Shown one piece after another: positions 18,314 through 26,648 of a stretch of 64,000 bases of DNA. The DNA lies in assembly GCF_002849695.1 (NCBI RefSeq), contig NZ_CP018937.1, positions 4,774,001 through 4,838,000 on the forward strand, given 5' to 3'. Source of the DNA: Bacteroides fragilis (GTDB lineage Bacteria; Bacteroidota; Bacteroidia; Bacteroidales; Bacteroidaceae). Under the pieces are notes generated by a model. That model saw only the letters and a program-made list of their open reading frames with translations. It was not told the DNA's origin and made no database searches. Position 1 is the first letter of the stretch. Each line of letters starts with the position of its first letter. A program made the position numbers and the translations under genes.

Positions 18314-20377
18314 TTATTCTCTGGTGTTCGGGAAAGCGGAAACACGCAGCCTGGCTGCTCCCATCGGTATCAGTGTAATTTCCTCTTTCTCTCCTTTCGG
18401 TGCATCCATTTCAGGGAGTTCGCTGCACAAATCGTATTGGTCGATGATCCATGAAGGAACTTTCCGTCCGATGGCTTTTACTTCAATCGGTGTACTTGCT
18501 ACGGTGAACGGGAAGTTATCTGCCGGCCATTCTTTGCGTACTACTTTAAAGTCTTTCAAAGGTTTGTCCTTGCCGAGTACCAATGCGTAGTTCCAAGGAG
18601 TTTTTGCATAGATCTCGTATGTCGGCCATTGGCTGGCGTCGGCGCCTTCCTGCCATTTGGAGTCACCGATAGCCGTAGCGCGGCTGTCCTTTTTCACATA
18701 ATCTTCGTCAATTTTCAGTGACATTGTCAACGGACCGTAGTCTACGCTTACACTGTTTTTGTTCACTTGCCATGTACGCATCGAAAGTTGCATCGGCAGC
18801 TGAATTTCCACTTGGTCATTGTCTTTCCATTCGCGATGGATGCAGGCATATTGTCCGGCTTCGGGGTTGGCCGCTACCTTTTTGCCGTTAACAAAGATAG
18901 TCGCACTCTCTGTCCATGAAGGAATTCTCAGATAGAAGGGGAAACTTACTGCTTTCGGAGTATTTACCGTAAACCGGATCGTTTCCTCAAAAGGATAGTT
19001 AGTCTGTTCGTGAAGAGTTATTTCGTTTCCGTCACCCACTTTCACTGTTGCTTTGCAGGCAGCATACATAGCGGCTGCTATACCGTTATCCGGACTGGCC
19101 AGAATCAGATGTTCGGCATAGTAAGGCCATCCCTGTGCATGATTGTGCTGGCAGCAACGGCTACTGAAGGGATTCATTGCCAGGAAAGGTCCCCGGTTGT
19201 CGATGCCCGGATGATGGTTCTTTGAGTCACTGACAGTTTGATTGGGACAAGTGATATAACGCAAACCCTTGAAGTCCGGCATTACGGCAGCCGGATAACT
19301 GTTGAATGCCACCTCTTCGCAGTGTTCTGCCCAGAAAGGATCGCCGGTCATACACAGCATCAACTCGTCCGAGGCCATCTGTTCCACCAATCCGCAGGTT
19401 TCTACTCCCTGGCGCGGGTCAATTGATCCCATACGTGCATTTTCATCGGCACCGAACATACCGCCCGGCACTTGTCCGAAAGTACGGCGGATCAGGTTGT
19501 GCACATTATAAGATGCTTTCAGCAGGGTCGAGTCTCCCGTCATCATATAATAGGTAGCCGGTTCGCGGAAACACTGCGCGATGTTCACGTTGTGCCAGTT
19601 TGGCAATGCCGACGGACGGGTCCAGTCTGCTGTGTTACGGTGTATTTTCTCAGCCAGTTCCAGTAAGAACTGATCTCCTGTACGGTTATAGAGCCAATAT
19701 ACGCTTAACAGGTTGTCCCCGCCACGGCTGTTTTCCCAATAATCTTCCAGAAACTGTTCATCCGGTACACTCAGCTGCCATTTGAAGTAATTGGTCATCA
19801 GGTCAATAACCCGTTGATCATTTGAATATTCGTAATAGGATTGAAGACACCAGAGCATGATCATCTGTGCCCACAACTCTCTTTTTCCGTTTCGTTCGTT
19901 GATAGGACCGAAATATCCGTCAGGCTGTTGGCTGGCAAATGCACCTTCAAGCCATATCTTGGCCTCGTCGATCATTTTCTGATCCTTTAATATATAGGCC
20001 AGGTTTCCATATCCTTTCAGCCAGTAGGGAACCTCTTCCCATCCATGGTCTCCTCCTTGGGTCAGCCAGGCATTGTTCTCCTTACCCAGCCATGCGCTGA
20101 TTTCATTCAGATGCCCCGTCAGTCCATCTTTCTGTAGTTCCAGATATTTCTTTAACCATCCTTCGGGTTGGATACTTCCTACAGGTAGTTTAATGAAGTT
20201 CATCGGTTTCAGTGGCAGGCGGTTTCCTACATAATTTACGTTGGTTTGTGCACAGTCGGGCCGATTCACTATAGCTACTGCCGACGATGATTGATCGGAA
20301 GTGCACGATGCTGCCAGTAATCCGGCGGTAATCAGGATTCCTGCCAGGCCTCCTTTCAGATTTTTCATCTTTTTCAT
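18314..20377 (-). CDS. DUF1680/GH127-type glycosidase lipoprotein, first gene of the minus-strand operon
   Basis: The 687-residue predicted lipoprotein (lipobox LLAASC, Cys25) is of the same superfamily as its downstream neighbour. The metal/active-site residues are Glu326 and Cys328 in VETCGLVEQM and Cys408-Cys409 in SRCCQHNHAQGW. The two paralogs share the NRLPLKPMNFIKLPVGSIQ-type N-terminal block and the GWLKKYLELQKDG helix, so they arose by duplication and may act on two linkages or anomers of the same furanose side chain. As a lipoprotein it may sit on the cell surface while its neighbour is periplasmic. It is preceded by HTCS-type operator P1 at 20456-20521. Confidence 0.87.
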   Translation of the reverse strand: MKKMKNLKGGLAGILITAGLLAASCTSDQSSSAVAIVNRPDCAQTNVNYVGNRLPLKPMNFIKLPVGSIQPEGWLKKYLELQKDGLTGHLNEISAWLGKENNAWLTQGGDHGWEEVPYWLKGYGNLAYILKDQKMIDEAKIWLEGAFASQQPDGYFGPINERNGKRELWAQMIMLWCLQSYYEYSNDQRVIDLMTNYFKWQLSVPDEQFLEDYWENSRGGDNLLSVYWLYNRTGDQFLLELAEKIHRNTADWTRPSALPNWHNVNIAQCFREPATYYMMTGDSTLLKASYNVHNLIRRTFGQVPGGMFGADENARMGSIDPRQGVETCGLVEQMASDELMLCMTGDPFWAEHCEEVAFNSYPAAVMPDFKGLRYITCPNQTVSDSKNHHPGIDNRGPFLAMNPFSSRCCQHNHAQGWPYYAEHLILASPDNGIAAAMYAACKATVKVGDGNEITLHEQTNYPFEETIRFTVNTPKAVSFPFYLRIPSWTESATIFVNGKKVAANPEAGQYACIHREWKDNDQVEIQLPMQLSMRTWQVNKNSVSVDYGPLTMSLKIDEDYVKKDSRATAIGDSKWQEGADASQWPTYEIYAKTPWNYALVLGKDKPLKDFKVVRKEWPADNFPFTVASTPIEVKAIGRKVPSWIIDQYDLCSELPEMDAPKGEKEEITLIPMGAARLRVSAFPNTRE

Positions 20378-20455
20378 GTTTGGGTGTTTTTACTTATGGT
20401 TATTATTTAGGGGTTATTTCGATACAAATCAGTAGCTTCGTCTGATATCATGCTA

Positions 20456-20521
20456 CAAAGTTTGTGAATTCTGCATGAAATGTGTGAAACAAACTATTCA
20501 ATAAATAGCAATTACTGACCA
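20456..20521 (-). promoter_or_regulatory. Promoter P1 with HTCS-type direct repeat (minus-strand GH127 operon)
   Basis: Read on the minus strand, half-site TGGTCAG (20515-20521) is followed 21 bp later by TGAATAG (20494-20500). A CTTTG -7 element ends at 20456. The distance from the first half-site to the end of CTTTG is 66 nt, identical to P2-P6. The GH127-type gene starts 78 nt further on. It faces P2, so this gap is a divergent control region. Confidence 0.8.
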
Positions 20522-20565
20522 ATAAGATGTGAAATACAGGTTCAGTGAACAATAGGAGCATAAAA

Positions 20566-20631
20566 AGAACAGTTTCTTTTGTTTATTGAGCAGTATTTAT
20601 CCCTTTATTCAACGAAAATGTTTTTTCTTTG
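20566..20631 (+). promoter_or_regulatory. Promoter P2 with HTCS-type direct repeat (GH43-GH2-DUF4965 operon)
   Basis: Half-sites AGAACAG (20566-20572) and TGAGCAG (20587-20593) are 21 bp apart. CTTTG ends at 20631, again 66 nt from the first half-site. The ATG of the GH43 gene is 23 nt downstream. Confidence 0.82.
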
Positions 20632-20654
20632 TAGCATCTTAATAACGAAAAGCT

Positions 20655-21761
20655 ATGAAAACAAAGATCTACCTGCTATTTATTACTACCTTATTCTTCT
20701 GCGCCGGTTGTGGAAACAAGAACGGCGGACAGAAACAGAGGTCGGTAAGTGCAGCAAAGGATACATATGTAAATCCTTTGTTTCCGGAAGGAGCCGATCC
20801 GAGTGCTCTGTTCCATAATGGCAAGTATTATTATACACATGGGACAGAAGATAAAATCCTGCTTTGGGAAACGTCTGACATTACCGATATGGCTCACTCT
20901 GTTTGTAAAATGGTGTGGCGTCCGGAAGATCCGTCCAATTGTTGTCACCTCTGGGCACCGGAGATTCATTATATAAATGATAAATGGTATATTTATTATG
21001 CTGCCGATGATGGCAATACGGACAACCATCAGTTGTACGTACTTGAAAACTCTTCTCCCGATCCCATGCAGGGTAAATTTGAAATGAAGGGGAGCATTAT
21101 GACCAATCCCGAATGGAATTGGGGTATACAAGCCACTACTTTCGAACATAAGGGAGTTCGTTATTTAGCTTGGTCCGGTTGGCCCAAGAGAAGAACCAAT
21201 GCTGAAACTCAATGTATCTATATTGCCCGGATGAAAGACCCGTGGACACTTGACTCTCCTCGTGTCTTGATATCCAGACCCGAATATGAGTGGGAACGCC
21301 AGTGGGTAAATCCGGATGGTAGCCGTACGGCTTATCCTATTTATGTGAATGAAGGACCTCAGTTCTTCCATTCGAAGGATAATAAGACATTGATTCTCTA
21401 TTATGCCGCCAGTGGTTCATGGTCACCTTATTATTGCATCGGAATGCTGACTGCCGATGCCGAAAGTGATCTGCTCGATCCGGCCTCTTGGACAAAAAGT
21501 CCGGTTCCGGTATTTCAGCAATCGTTGGAAAACGAAGTATACGGTCCGGGTGGTCTCTCGTTTGTTCCGTCGCCCGATGGCACGGAGTGGTATATGATTT
21601 ACCATGCCCGTCAGGTAACCAACGGAGATACCGGTAGTCCTGAGACCCGCAATCCGCGGATACAGAAAATAGGATGGGATGCTAATGGAATGCCCGATTT
21701 AGGGATTCCGGTTCGTGCAGGAGTCGCCTTGCCGAAGCCTTCGGGTACTCCCTTGAAATAA
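20655..21761 (+). CDS. GH43-like propeller glycosidase lipoprotein
   Basis: The 368-residue lipoprotein (lipobox FCAGC, Cys19) is a paralog of the GH43 at 11620 over its whole length. It keeps the catalytic-base Asp48 in GADPSALF, which the paralog lacks, and has WAPEIH and VNEGPQFF, with the probable acid Glu. The position of the third canonical residue (pKa-modulating Asp) is IQATTF, so Gln stands there, as His does in the paralog. This suggests a GH43 branch with a modified triad. It is the first gene of a plus-strand operon (with GH2 and a DUF4965 enzyme) under P2. An arabinofuranoside or galactofuranoside substrate is plausible. Confidence 0.84.
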   Translation: MKTKIYLLFITTLFFCAGCGNKNGGQKQRSVSAAKDTYVNPLFPEGADPSALFHNGKYYYTHGTEDKILLWETSDITDMAHSVCKMVWRPEDPSNCCHLWAPEIHYINDKWYIYYAADDGNTDNHQLYVLENSSPDPMQGKFEMKGSIMTNPEWNWGIQATTFEHKGVRYLAWSGWPKRRTNAETQCIYIARMKDPWTLDSPRVLISRPEYEWERQWVNPDGSRTAYPIYVNEGPQFFHSKDNKTLILYYAASGSWSPYYCIGMLTADAESDLLDPASWTKSPVPVFQQSLENEVYGPGGLSFVPSPDGTEWYMIYHARQVTNGDTGSPETRNPRIQKIGWDANGMPDLGIPVRAGVALPKPSGTPLK

Positions 21762-21862
21762 AATAGTTATTTAGAACGTTTTTCCTTAGTTTGACAGGTA
21801 GCTGACTACCTGCCCCGGGGAACGTATTGCGTAATCAATAGGTTAAACATAATTTTAAGACA

Positions 21863-23677
21863 ATGAAAAAGAGCATTTTAATTGCTGTTCTGACAGCGTC
21901 GATGGCTACTTCCGCTTTTGCACAATGGAAACCGGCAGGAGACAAAATCAAGACAAAGTGGGCTGAACAGGTAAACCCTGAGAATGTACTGCCCGAGTAT
22001 CCGCGTCCGGTAATGGAACGGGGAGAGTGGAAAAACCTCAATGGTTTGTGGAATTATGCCATCACAGAAAAGGGAGCCGTTCCTTCGGCTTATGAAGGAC
22101 AGATCCTGGTTCCTTTTGCCGTAGAGTCCAGCCTTTCAGGTGTTGGTAAGAAAGTAAGTCCCGATGAGGAACTCTGGTATCAGCGTACCTTCACTGTACC
22201 TGCCACTTGGAAAGGTAAAAAGGTGATGTTGAATTTCGGTGCTGTAGACTGGAAAGCCGATATTTGGGTGAATGATATTAAAGTAGGGCAGCATACCGGC
22301 GGATTTACTCCTTTTTCGCTTGACATTACAGCTGCTTTGGCTGCTAAGGGAGACAATAAGCTCGTAGTGAAAGTATGGGATCCGACAGACCGCGGACCTC
22401 AGCCTCGCGGCAAACAGGTGAACCGTCCCGAAGGTATCTGGTATACGGCCGTGACAGGTATCTGGCAGACTGTTTGGATGGAACCTGTGGCCGAACGTCA
22501 TATAACGAATGTTCGTACTTCTTCGGATATCGACCGAAAGAAACTGACCGTAGATGTTGCTACCAGTACCGGTTGTCCTTCCGAAGTTATTGAAGTGAAA
22601 GTGTTCGATGGCAAACAATTGGTTGCTACCGGAAAAGGACTGAATGGCCAGACCATCGACATTCAGATGCCTGCCGATGCAAAATTGTGGAGTCCTGCCT
22701 CTCCGGCTCTTTATTCTATGCAGATTGCCCTGTTGAGCAACGGTAAAGTGACTGATAAAGTAGACAGTTACACAGCTATGCGTAAATATTCTACCCGCCG
22801 TGATAAGAACGGGATTGTACGCCTGCAACTGAATAATGAAGATGTGTTCCAGTTCGGTCCGCTCGATCAAGGATGGTGGCCCGACGGATTGTATACAGCT
22901 CCGACAGACGAGGCATTGGTGTATGACATCCAGAAAACCAAAGATTTCGGATTCAATATGATCCGTAAGCATGTGAAGGTAGAGCCGGCACGTTGGTATA
23001 CACACTGCGATAAACTGGGTATCATTGTATGGCAGGATATGCCGAACGGCGACCGTGAACCGGAGTGGCAGATGTATAATTACTTCACGGGTAACGAGCT
23101 GAATCGTAGTGAAGAGTCGGAACAGATTTATCGTAAAGAGTGGAAAGAGATCATGGACTATTTGTACAACTATCCTTGCATCGGTGTATGGGTTCCGTTC
23201 AACGAGCGTTGGGGACAGTTCAAGACCGAAGATATTGCGGCATGGACAAAGAAGTATGATCCTTCACGCTTGGTGAACCCGGCAAGTGGCGGCAATCACT
23301 TCCCTTGCGGTGATATTCTTGACCTGCATCATTACCCCAATCCGTCACTCGACTTCTACGATGCCGGACGTGCTACCGTGTTGGGTGAATATGGCGGCAT
23401 CGGCCTGGCATTAAACGAACACCTTTGGGAACCGAATCACAACTGGGGATACGTAAAGTTCAATTCTCCGGAGGAAGTAACGAAACAATATGTTGAGTAC
23501 GGTAATGAATTGTACCGGTTGATTCAGCGAGGTTTCTCGGCTGCTGTCTACACACAGACTACTGATGTGGAAATGGAAGTGAACGGACTGATGACATATG
23601 ACCGTAAGGTGATTAAGGTGAATGAAGCCCAGGTGAAGGCTATCAATACCAAGATATGCAATTCTTTAAATAAGTGA
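21863..23677 (+). CDS. GH2 family glycosidase
   Basis: The 604-residue exported enzyme (signal peptide ending SAFAQ) has the GH2 layout: jelly-roll domain starting at YPRPVMERGEWKNLNGLWNY, Ig-like domain, and TIM barrel with acid/base Glu448 in PFNERWGQ and nucleophile in VLGEYGG. It is a paralog of the GH2 at 14341, but with different barrel sequences (DMPNGDREPEWQ loop), so specificity probably differs. It sits between GH43 and the DUF4965 enzyme, 101 bp after the former and 95 bp before the latter. The leader suggests a periplasmic enzyme. Whether it cleaves pyranosides or furanosides cannot be told here. Confidence 0.9.
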   Translation: MKKSILIAVLTASMATSAFAQWKPAGDKIKTKWAEQVNPENVLPEYPRPVMERGEWKNLNGLWNYAITEKGAVPSAYEGQILVPFAVESSLSGVGKKVSPDEELWYQRTFTVPATWKGKKVMLNFGAVDWKADIWVNDIKVGQHTGGFTPFSLDITAALAAKGDNKLVVKVWDPTDRGPQPRGKQVNRPEGIWYTAVTGIWQTVWMEPVAERHITNVRTSSDIDRKKLTVDVATSTGCPSEVIEVKVFDGKQLVATGKGLNGQTIDIQMPADAKLWSPASPALYSMQIALLSNGKVTDKVDSYTAMRKYSTRRDKNGIVRLQLNNEDVFQFGPLDQGWWPDGLYTAPTDEALVYDIQKTKDFGFNMIRKHVKVEPARWYTHCDKLGIIVWQDMPNGDREPEWQMYNYFTGNELNRSEESEQIYRKEWKEIMDYLYNYPCIGVWVPFNERWGQFKTEDIAAWTKKYDPSRLVNPASGGNHFPCGDILDLHHYPNPSLDFYDAGRATVLGEYGGIGLALNEHLWEPNHNWGYVKFNSPEEVTKQYVEYGNELYRLIQRGFSAAVYTQTTDVEMEVNGLMTYDRKVIKVNEAQVKAINTKICNSLNK

Positions 23678-23772
23678 TTAGAGTAGGGTGTCGATAGGTA
23701 CACAAGTTTTTGATTAAGGTATAGATTGTTGAAGGATACGATTTTGAGTGAAACATACAAATAAATAAAATA

Positions 23773-26280
23773 ATGAAAAAACTATTTGCAATGGCTTTAG
23801 CAGTCGGTATGCTATGTAATGCACAGGCAGCTGATTTGTACAAAGCGAGTAAAAATGTAGCTTTGCGTGCTCCGGCAGTGCCTCTCATCACTTCCGACCC
23901 TTATCTGTCCATCTGGTCGCCCACAGATGCACTGAATGAAAGCAGCACGATGCATTGGACCGGAACGGAACATCCTTTGTTGGGTGCCATACGTGTGGAT
24001 GGGAAAACCTATCGTTTTATGGGCAAAGATAAGTTGAACCTTGAGACTCTTGTTCCGATGACGGATACCGATACCTGGCAGGGAAGTTATACTTTTGACC
24101 AGCCGGCTGCGGGATGGAATACCCTTTCGTTCAATGCTGCCGGATGGAAAGAGGGTCAAGGTGCTTTCGGTACTCCCGATATGCCTCGTGTCCAGACTCG
24201 CTGGACGACTCCGGATATCTGGGTTCGTCGTGAATTTCAGATCAATGACGACCTGAACGGAGAAACCATCTATCTGAAATATTCGCACGACGATGTATTC
24301 GAACTCTACCTGAATGGTGAAAAGCTGGTTGCTACGGACTATTCATGGAACAACGACGTATTACTCGAACTATCGGACGCAGCCAAGAAGAAGCTGCAAA
24401 AAGGAAAAAACGTACTTGCCGCACACTGTCACAACACAACAGGAGGTGCTTATGTAGATTTCGGCCTTTATCGCCTGAACAAACAGACGACGGGCTTTGA
24501 GACGGCAGCCGTCCAGAAATCGGTAAGCGTACTCCCCACACAAACTTACTACACGTTTACTTGCGGTCCGGTGGAACTGGACCTGGTGTTTACCGCACCT
24601 TTGATGATGGACGACCTCGATTTGTTGTCTACTCCCGTTAATTATATTTCTTACCGCGTTCGTTCGCTGGATAAAAAACAGCACGATGTGCAGATGTATG
24701 TAGAGACCACTCCACAGCTTGCCATCAATGAACTGACGCAACCTACCCGTTCGAAAGTGATCCGTCGTAACGGTATCAATTATGTGCAGGCGGGAACCAT
24801 CGATCAGCCTATCCTCGGACGAAAAGGAGATGGAATCTGCATTGACTGGGGATATGCTTATCTGGCCGGAAATATAGGTGCCAATACGGCTGTAAGCCTG
24901 GGTAACTATTATGGCATGAAGAACGAATTTGCGACTAAGGGTACTTTATTGCCCACGCAAGCCGAATGCGTGACCCGTCGTGCCGACCAGATGCCGGCTA
25001 TGGCCTATACCGATAACCTGGGCAAAGTAGGTGCCGATGGCAAATCCGGCTTCCTGATGTTGGGATATGATGATATCTCAGCTATTGAATACTTCTATCA
25101 GCCTCGTATGGCTTACTGGAAACATGACGGTAAAGTGACTATCTTTGATGCCTTCGAACGTGCCAAGGCCAATTATGCATCTGTCATGGAACGCTGTCGC
25201 GCTTACGACCAAATGATTCTGAACGATGCAGAAAAAGCAGGTGGCAAAGAATACTCTGAACTGTGTGCGCTCGCTTACCGCCAAGTGATTGCCGCCCATA
25301 AGCTGTTCAAGGATGCGGATGGTAACTTGCTCTTCTTCTCTAAAGAGAACAATAGTAACGGTTGTATCAATACCGTCGACCTTACCTATCCGTCTGCCCC
25401 TCTCTTTCTGGCTTATAACCCCGAATTGCAGAAAGGTATGATGACCAGTATTTTTGAATACAGTGCCAGCGGACGTTGGAACAAACCTTTCCCGGCTCAT
25501 GACATAGGTACATATCCTATTGCGAACGGACAGGTTTACGGAGGAGATATGCCGATTGAAGAGGGTGGAAATATGGTGGTTCTGACCGCTGCTATTGCCA
25601 AAGTTGAAGGAAATGCCGATTATGCCAAGAAGTATTGGGATTTACTGACTATCTGGACGGATTATTTGGTAGAATACGGACAAGATCCCGAAAATCAACT
25701 TTGTACTGATGACTTTGCCGGGCACTGGGCACACAATGCCAATCTTTCGGTAAAAGCCATCATGGGAGTAGCCGGTTATAGCGAAATGGCCCGTATGCTC
25801 GATATGAATGATGTAGCCGACCGGTATGCCGCTAAAGCCAAAGCTATGGCTACTAAATGGGAACAAATGGCACGCGAAGGCGATCATTACCGTCTGGCTT
25901 TCGACCGTGAGAATACCTGGAGTCAGAAATATAATATGATTTGGGACAAAATGTGGAATCTGCACCTTTTCCCCAACAATGTGATGGAGAAAGAAGTCGC
26001 TTACTATCTGACCAAACAAAATCTTTATGGTCTCCCGTTGGATTCCCGCAAAGAATATACTAAGTCCGACTGGATTATGTGGAGTGCTGCCATGTCTTCG
26101 GACAAAGCGACTTTTGAGAAATTCATTTCTCCCATATATAAGTATGCCAACGAAACCGTATCACGCGTTCCGCTGAGTGACTGGCATTATACCGATAGTG
26201 GTAAATTTGTCGGTTTCAAGGCACGCTCTGTAATCGGTGGTTATTGGATGAAGGTATTGATGGATAAAATGCAGAAATAA
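23773..26280 (+). CDS. DUF4965/DUF5127/DUF1793 six-hairpin enzyme (unclassified glycosidase candidate)
   Basis: The 835-residue exported protein has a signal peptide ending NAQAA. It begins with a DUF5127-type block (PAVPLITSDPYLSIWSP, then KTYRFMG), interrupted by a beta-sandwich like the GH2 sugar-binding or PA14 type (about residues 90-230, YSHDDVFELYLNGEKL). The C-terminal half is the DUF4965/DUF1793 (alpha/alpha)6 barrel (LALAYRQ-type helix, FSKENNSNGCINTVD, HDIGTYPIANGQ, TDDFAGHWAHNANLS). These domains are often annotated 'glutaminase' from one fungal protein, but the barrel belongs to the six-hairpin glycosidase fold and the operon context argues for a glycosidase. A paralog lies at 45535. 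A terminator follows. Confidence 0.83.
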   Translation: MKKLFAMALAVGMLCNAQAADLYKASKNVALRAPAVPLITSDPYLSIWSPTDALNESSTMHWTGTEHPLLGAIRVDGKTYRFMGKDKLNLETLVPMTDTDTWQGSYTFDQPAAGWNTLSFNAAGWKEGQGAFGTPDMPRVQTRWTTPDIWVRREFQINDDLNGETIYLKYSHDDVFELYLNGEKLVATDYSWNNDVLLELSDAAKKKLQKGKNVLAAHCHNTTGGAYVDFGLYRLNKQTTGFETAAVQKSVSVLPTQTYYTFTCGPVELDLVFTAPLMMDDLDLLSTPVNYISYRVRSLDKKQHDVQMYVETTPQLAINELTQPTRSKVIRRNGINYVQAGTIDQPILGRKGDGICIDWGYAYLAGNIGANTAVSLGNYYGMKNEFATKGTLLPTQAECVTRRADQMPAMAYTDNLGKVGADGKSGFLMLGYDDISAIEYFYQPRMAYWKHDGKVTIFDAFERAKANYASVMERCRAYDQMILNDAEKAGGKEYSELCALAYRQVIAAHKLFKDADGNLLFFSKENNSNGCINTVDLTYPSAPLFLAYNPELQKGMMTSIFEYSASGRWNKPFPAHDIGTYPIANGQVYGGDMPIEEGGNMVVLTAAIAKVEGNADYAKKYWDLLTIWTDYLVEYGQDPENQLCTDDFAGHWAHNANLSVKAIMGVAGYSEMARMLDMNDVADRYAAKAKAMATKWEQMAREGDHYRLAFDRENTWSQKYNMIWDKMWNLHLFPNNVMEKEVAYYLTKQNLYGLPLDSRKEYTKSDWIMWSAAMSSDKATFEKFISPIYKYANETVSRVPLSDWHYTDSGKFVGFKARSVIGGYWMKVLMDKMQK

Positions 26281-26311
26281 TAAGAACCGGTATATAATAG
26301 AGTTTACTGTT

Positions 26312-26356
26312 AAGGGTTGTATCCAAAGCTTGTTCGGCTTGGACACAACCCTTTCT
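26312..26356 (+). terminator. Rho-independent terminator after the GH43-GH2-DUF4965 operon
   Basis: The stem AAGGGTTGT..TCCAA pairs with TTGGA.ACAACCCTT around a short loop, followed by TTTCTTAATTT. It lies 32 bp after the DUF4965 stop. Confidence 0.75.
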
Positions 26357-26550
26357 TAATTTCCCTATAGAAGATACTCCATTGGAGCTCCTAACTAATT
26401 AACTAATAAGGATGTTTGGGTGTGAATCAATGCTGGCCGTAGGCCCAGTCTGCTTAACTCACCGAGGTTGGCCAACTTGGATAGGAAGGATGCACTGAAA
26501 TTCAGGGATATGTCAAGGCAAATCAAACTCTGAGGGGAGTTATGTGAAAA

Positions 26551-26587
26551 AAGAGTGGCTGACAGTACATAACCATTAGCCACTCTT
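26551..26587 (-). terminator. Terminator hairpin downstream of GH38
   Basis: A perfect 10-bp stem AAGAGTGGCT/AGCCACTCTT encloses a 17-nt loop. Read on the minus strand it is followed by a TTTTTT run, as expected for the end of the GH38 transcript. The 368-bp gap 26281-26648 holds this, the terminator at 26312 and otherwise only a stretch (about 26398-26533) that reads like a gene remnant interrupted by stops. Confidence 0.75.
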
Positions 26588-26648
26588 CTTATTTCTTTGT
26601 TTATGCAAGTTAGTAGTTGAATTTCAAATCTTCCACTACTGATTTGCA

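Noticed and set aside
22136..23005. 289-codon frame antisense to GH2
   Set aside because: Shadow of the GH2 gene with no recognisable domain or start context.
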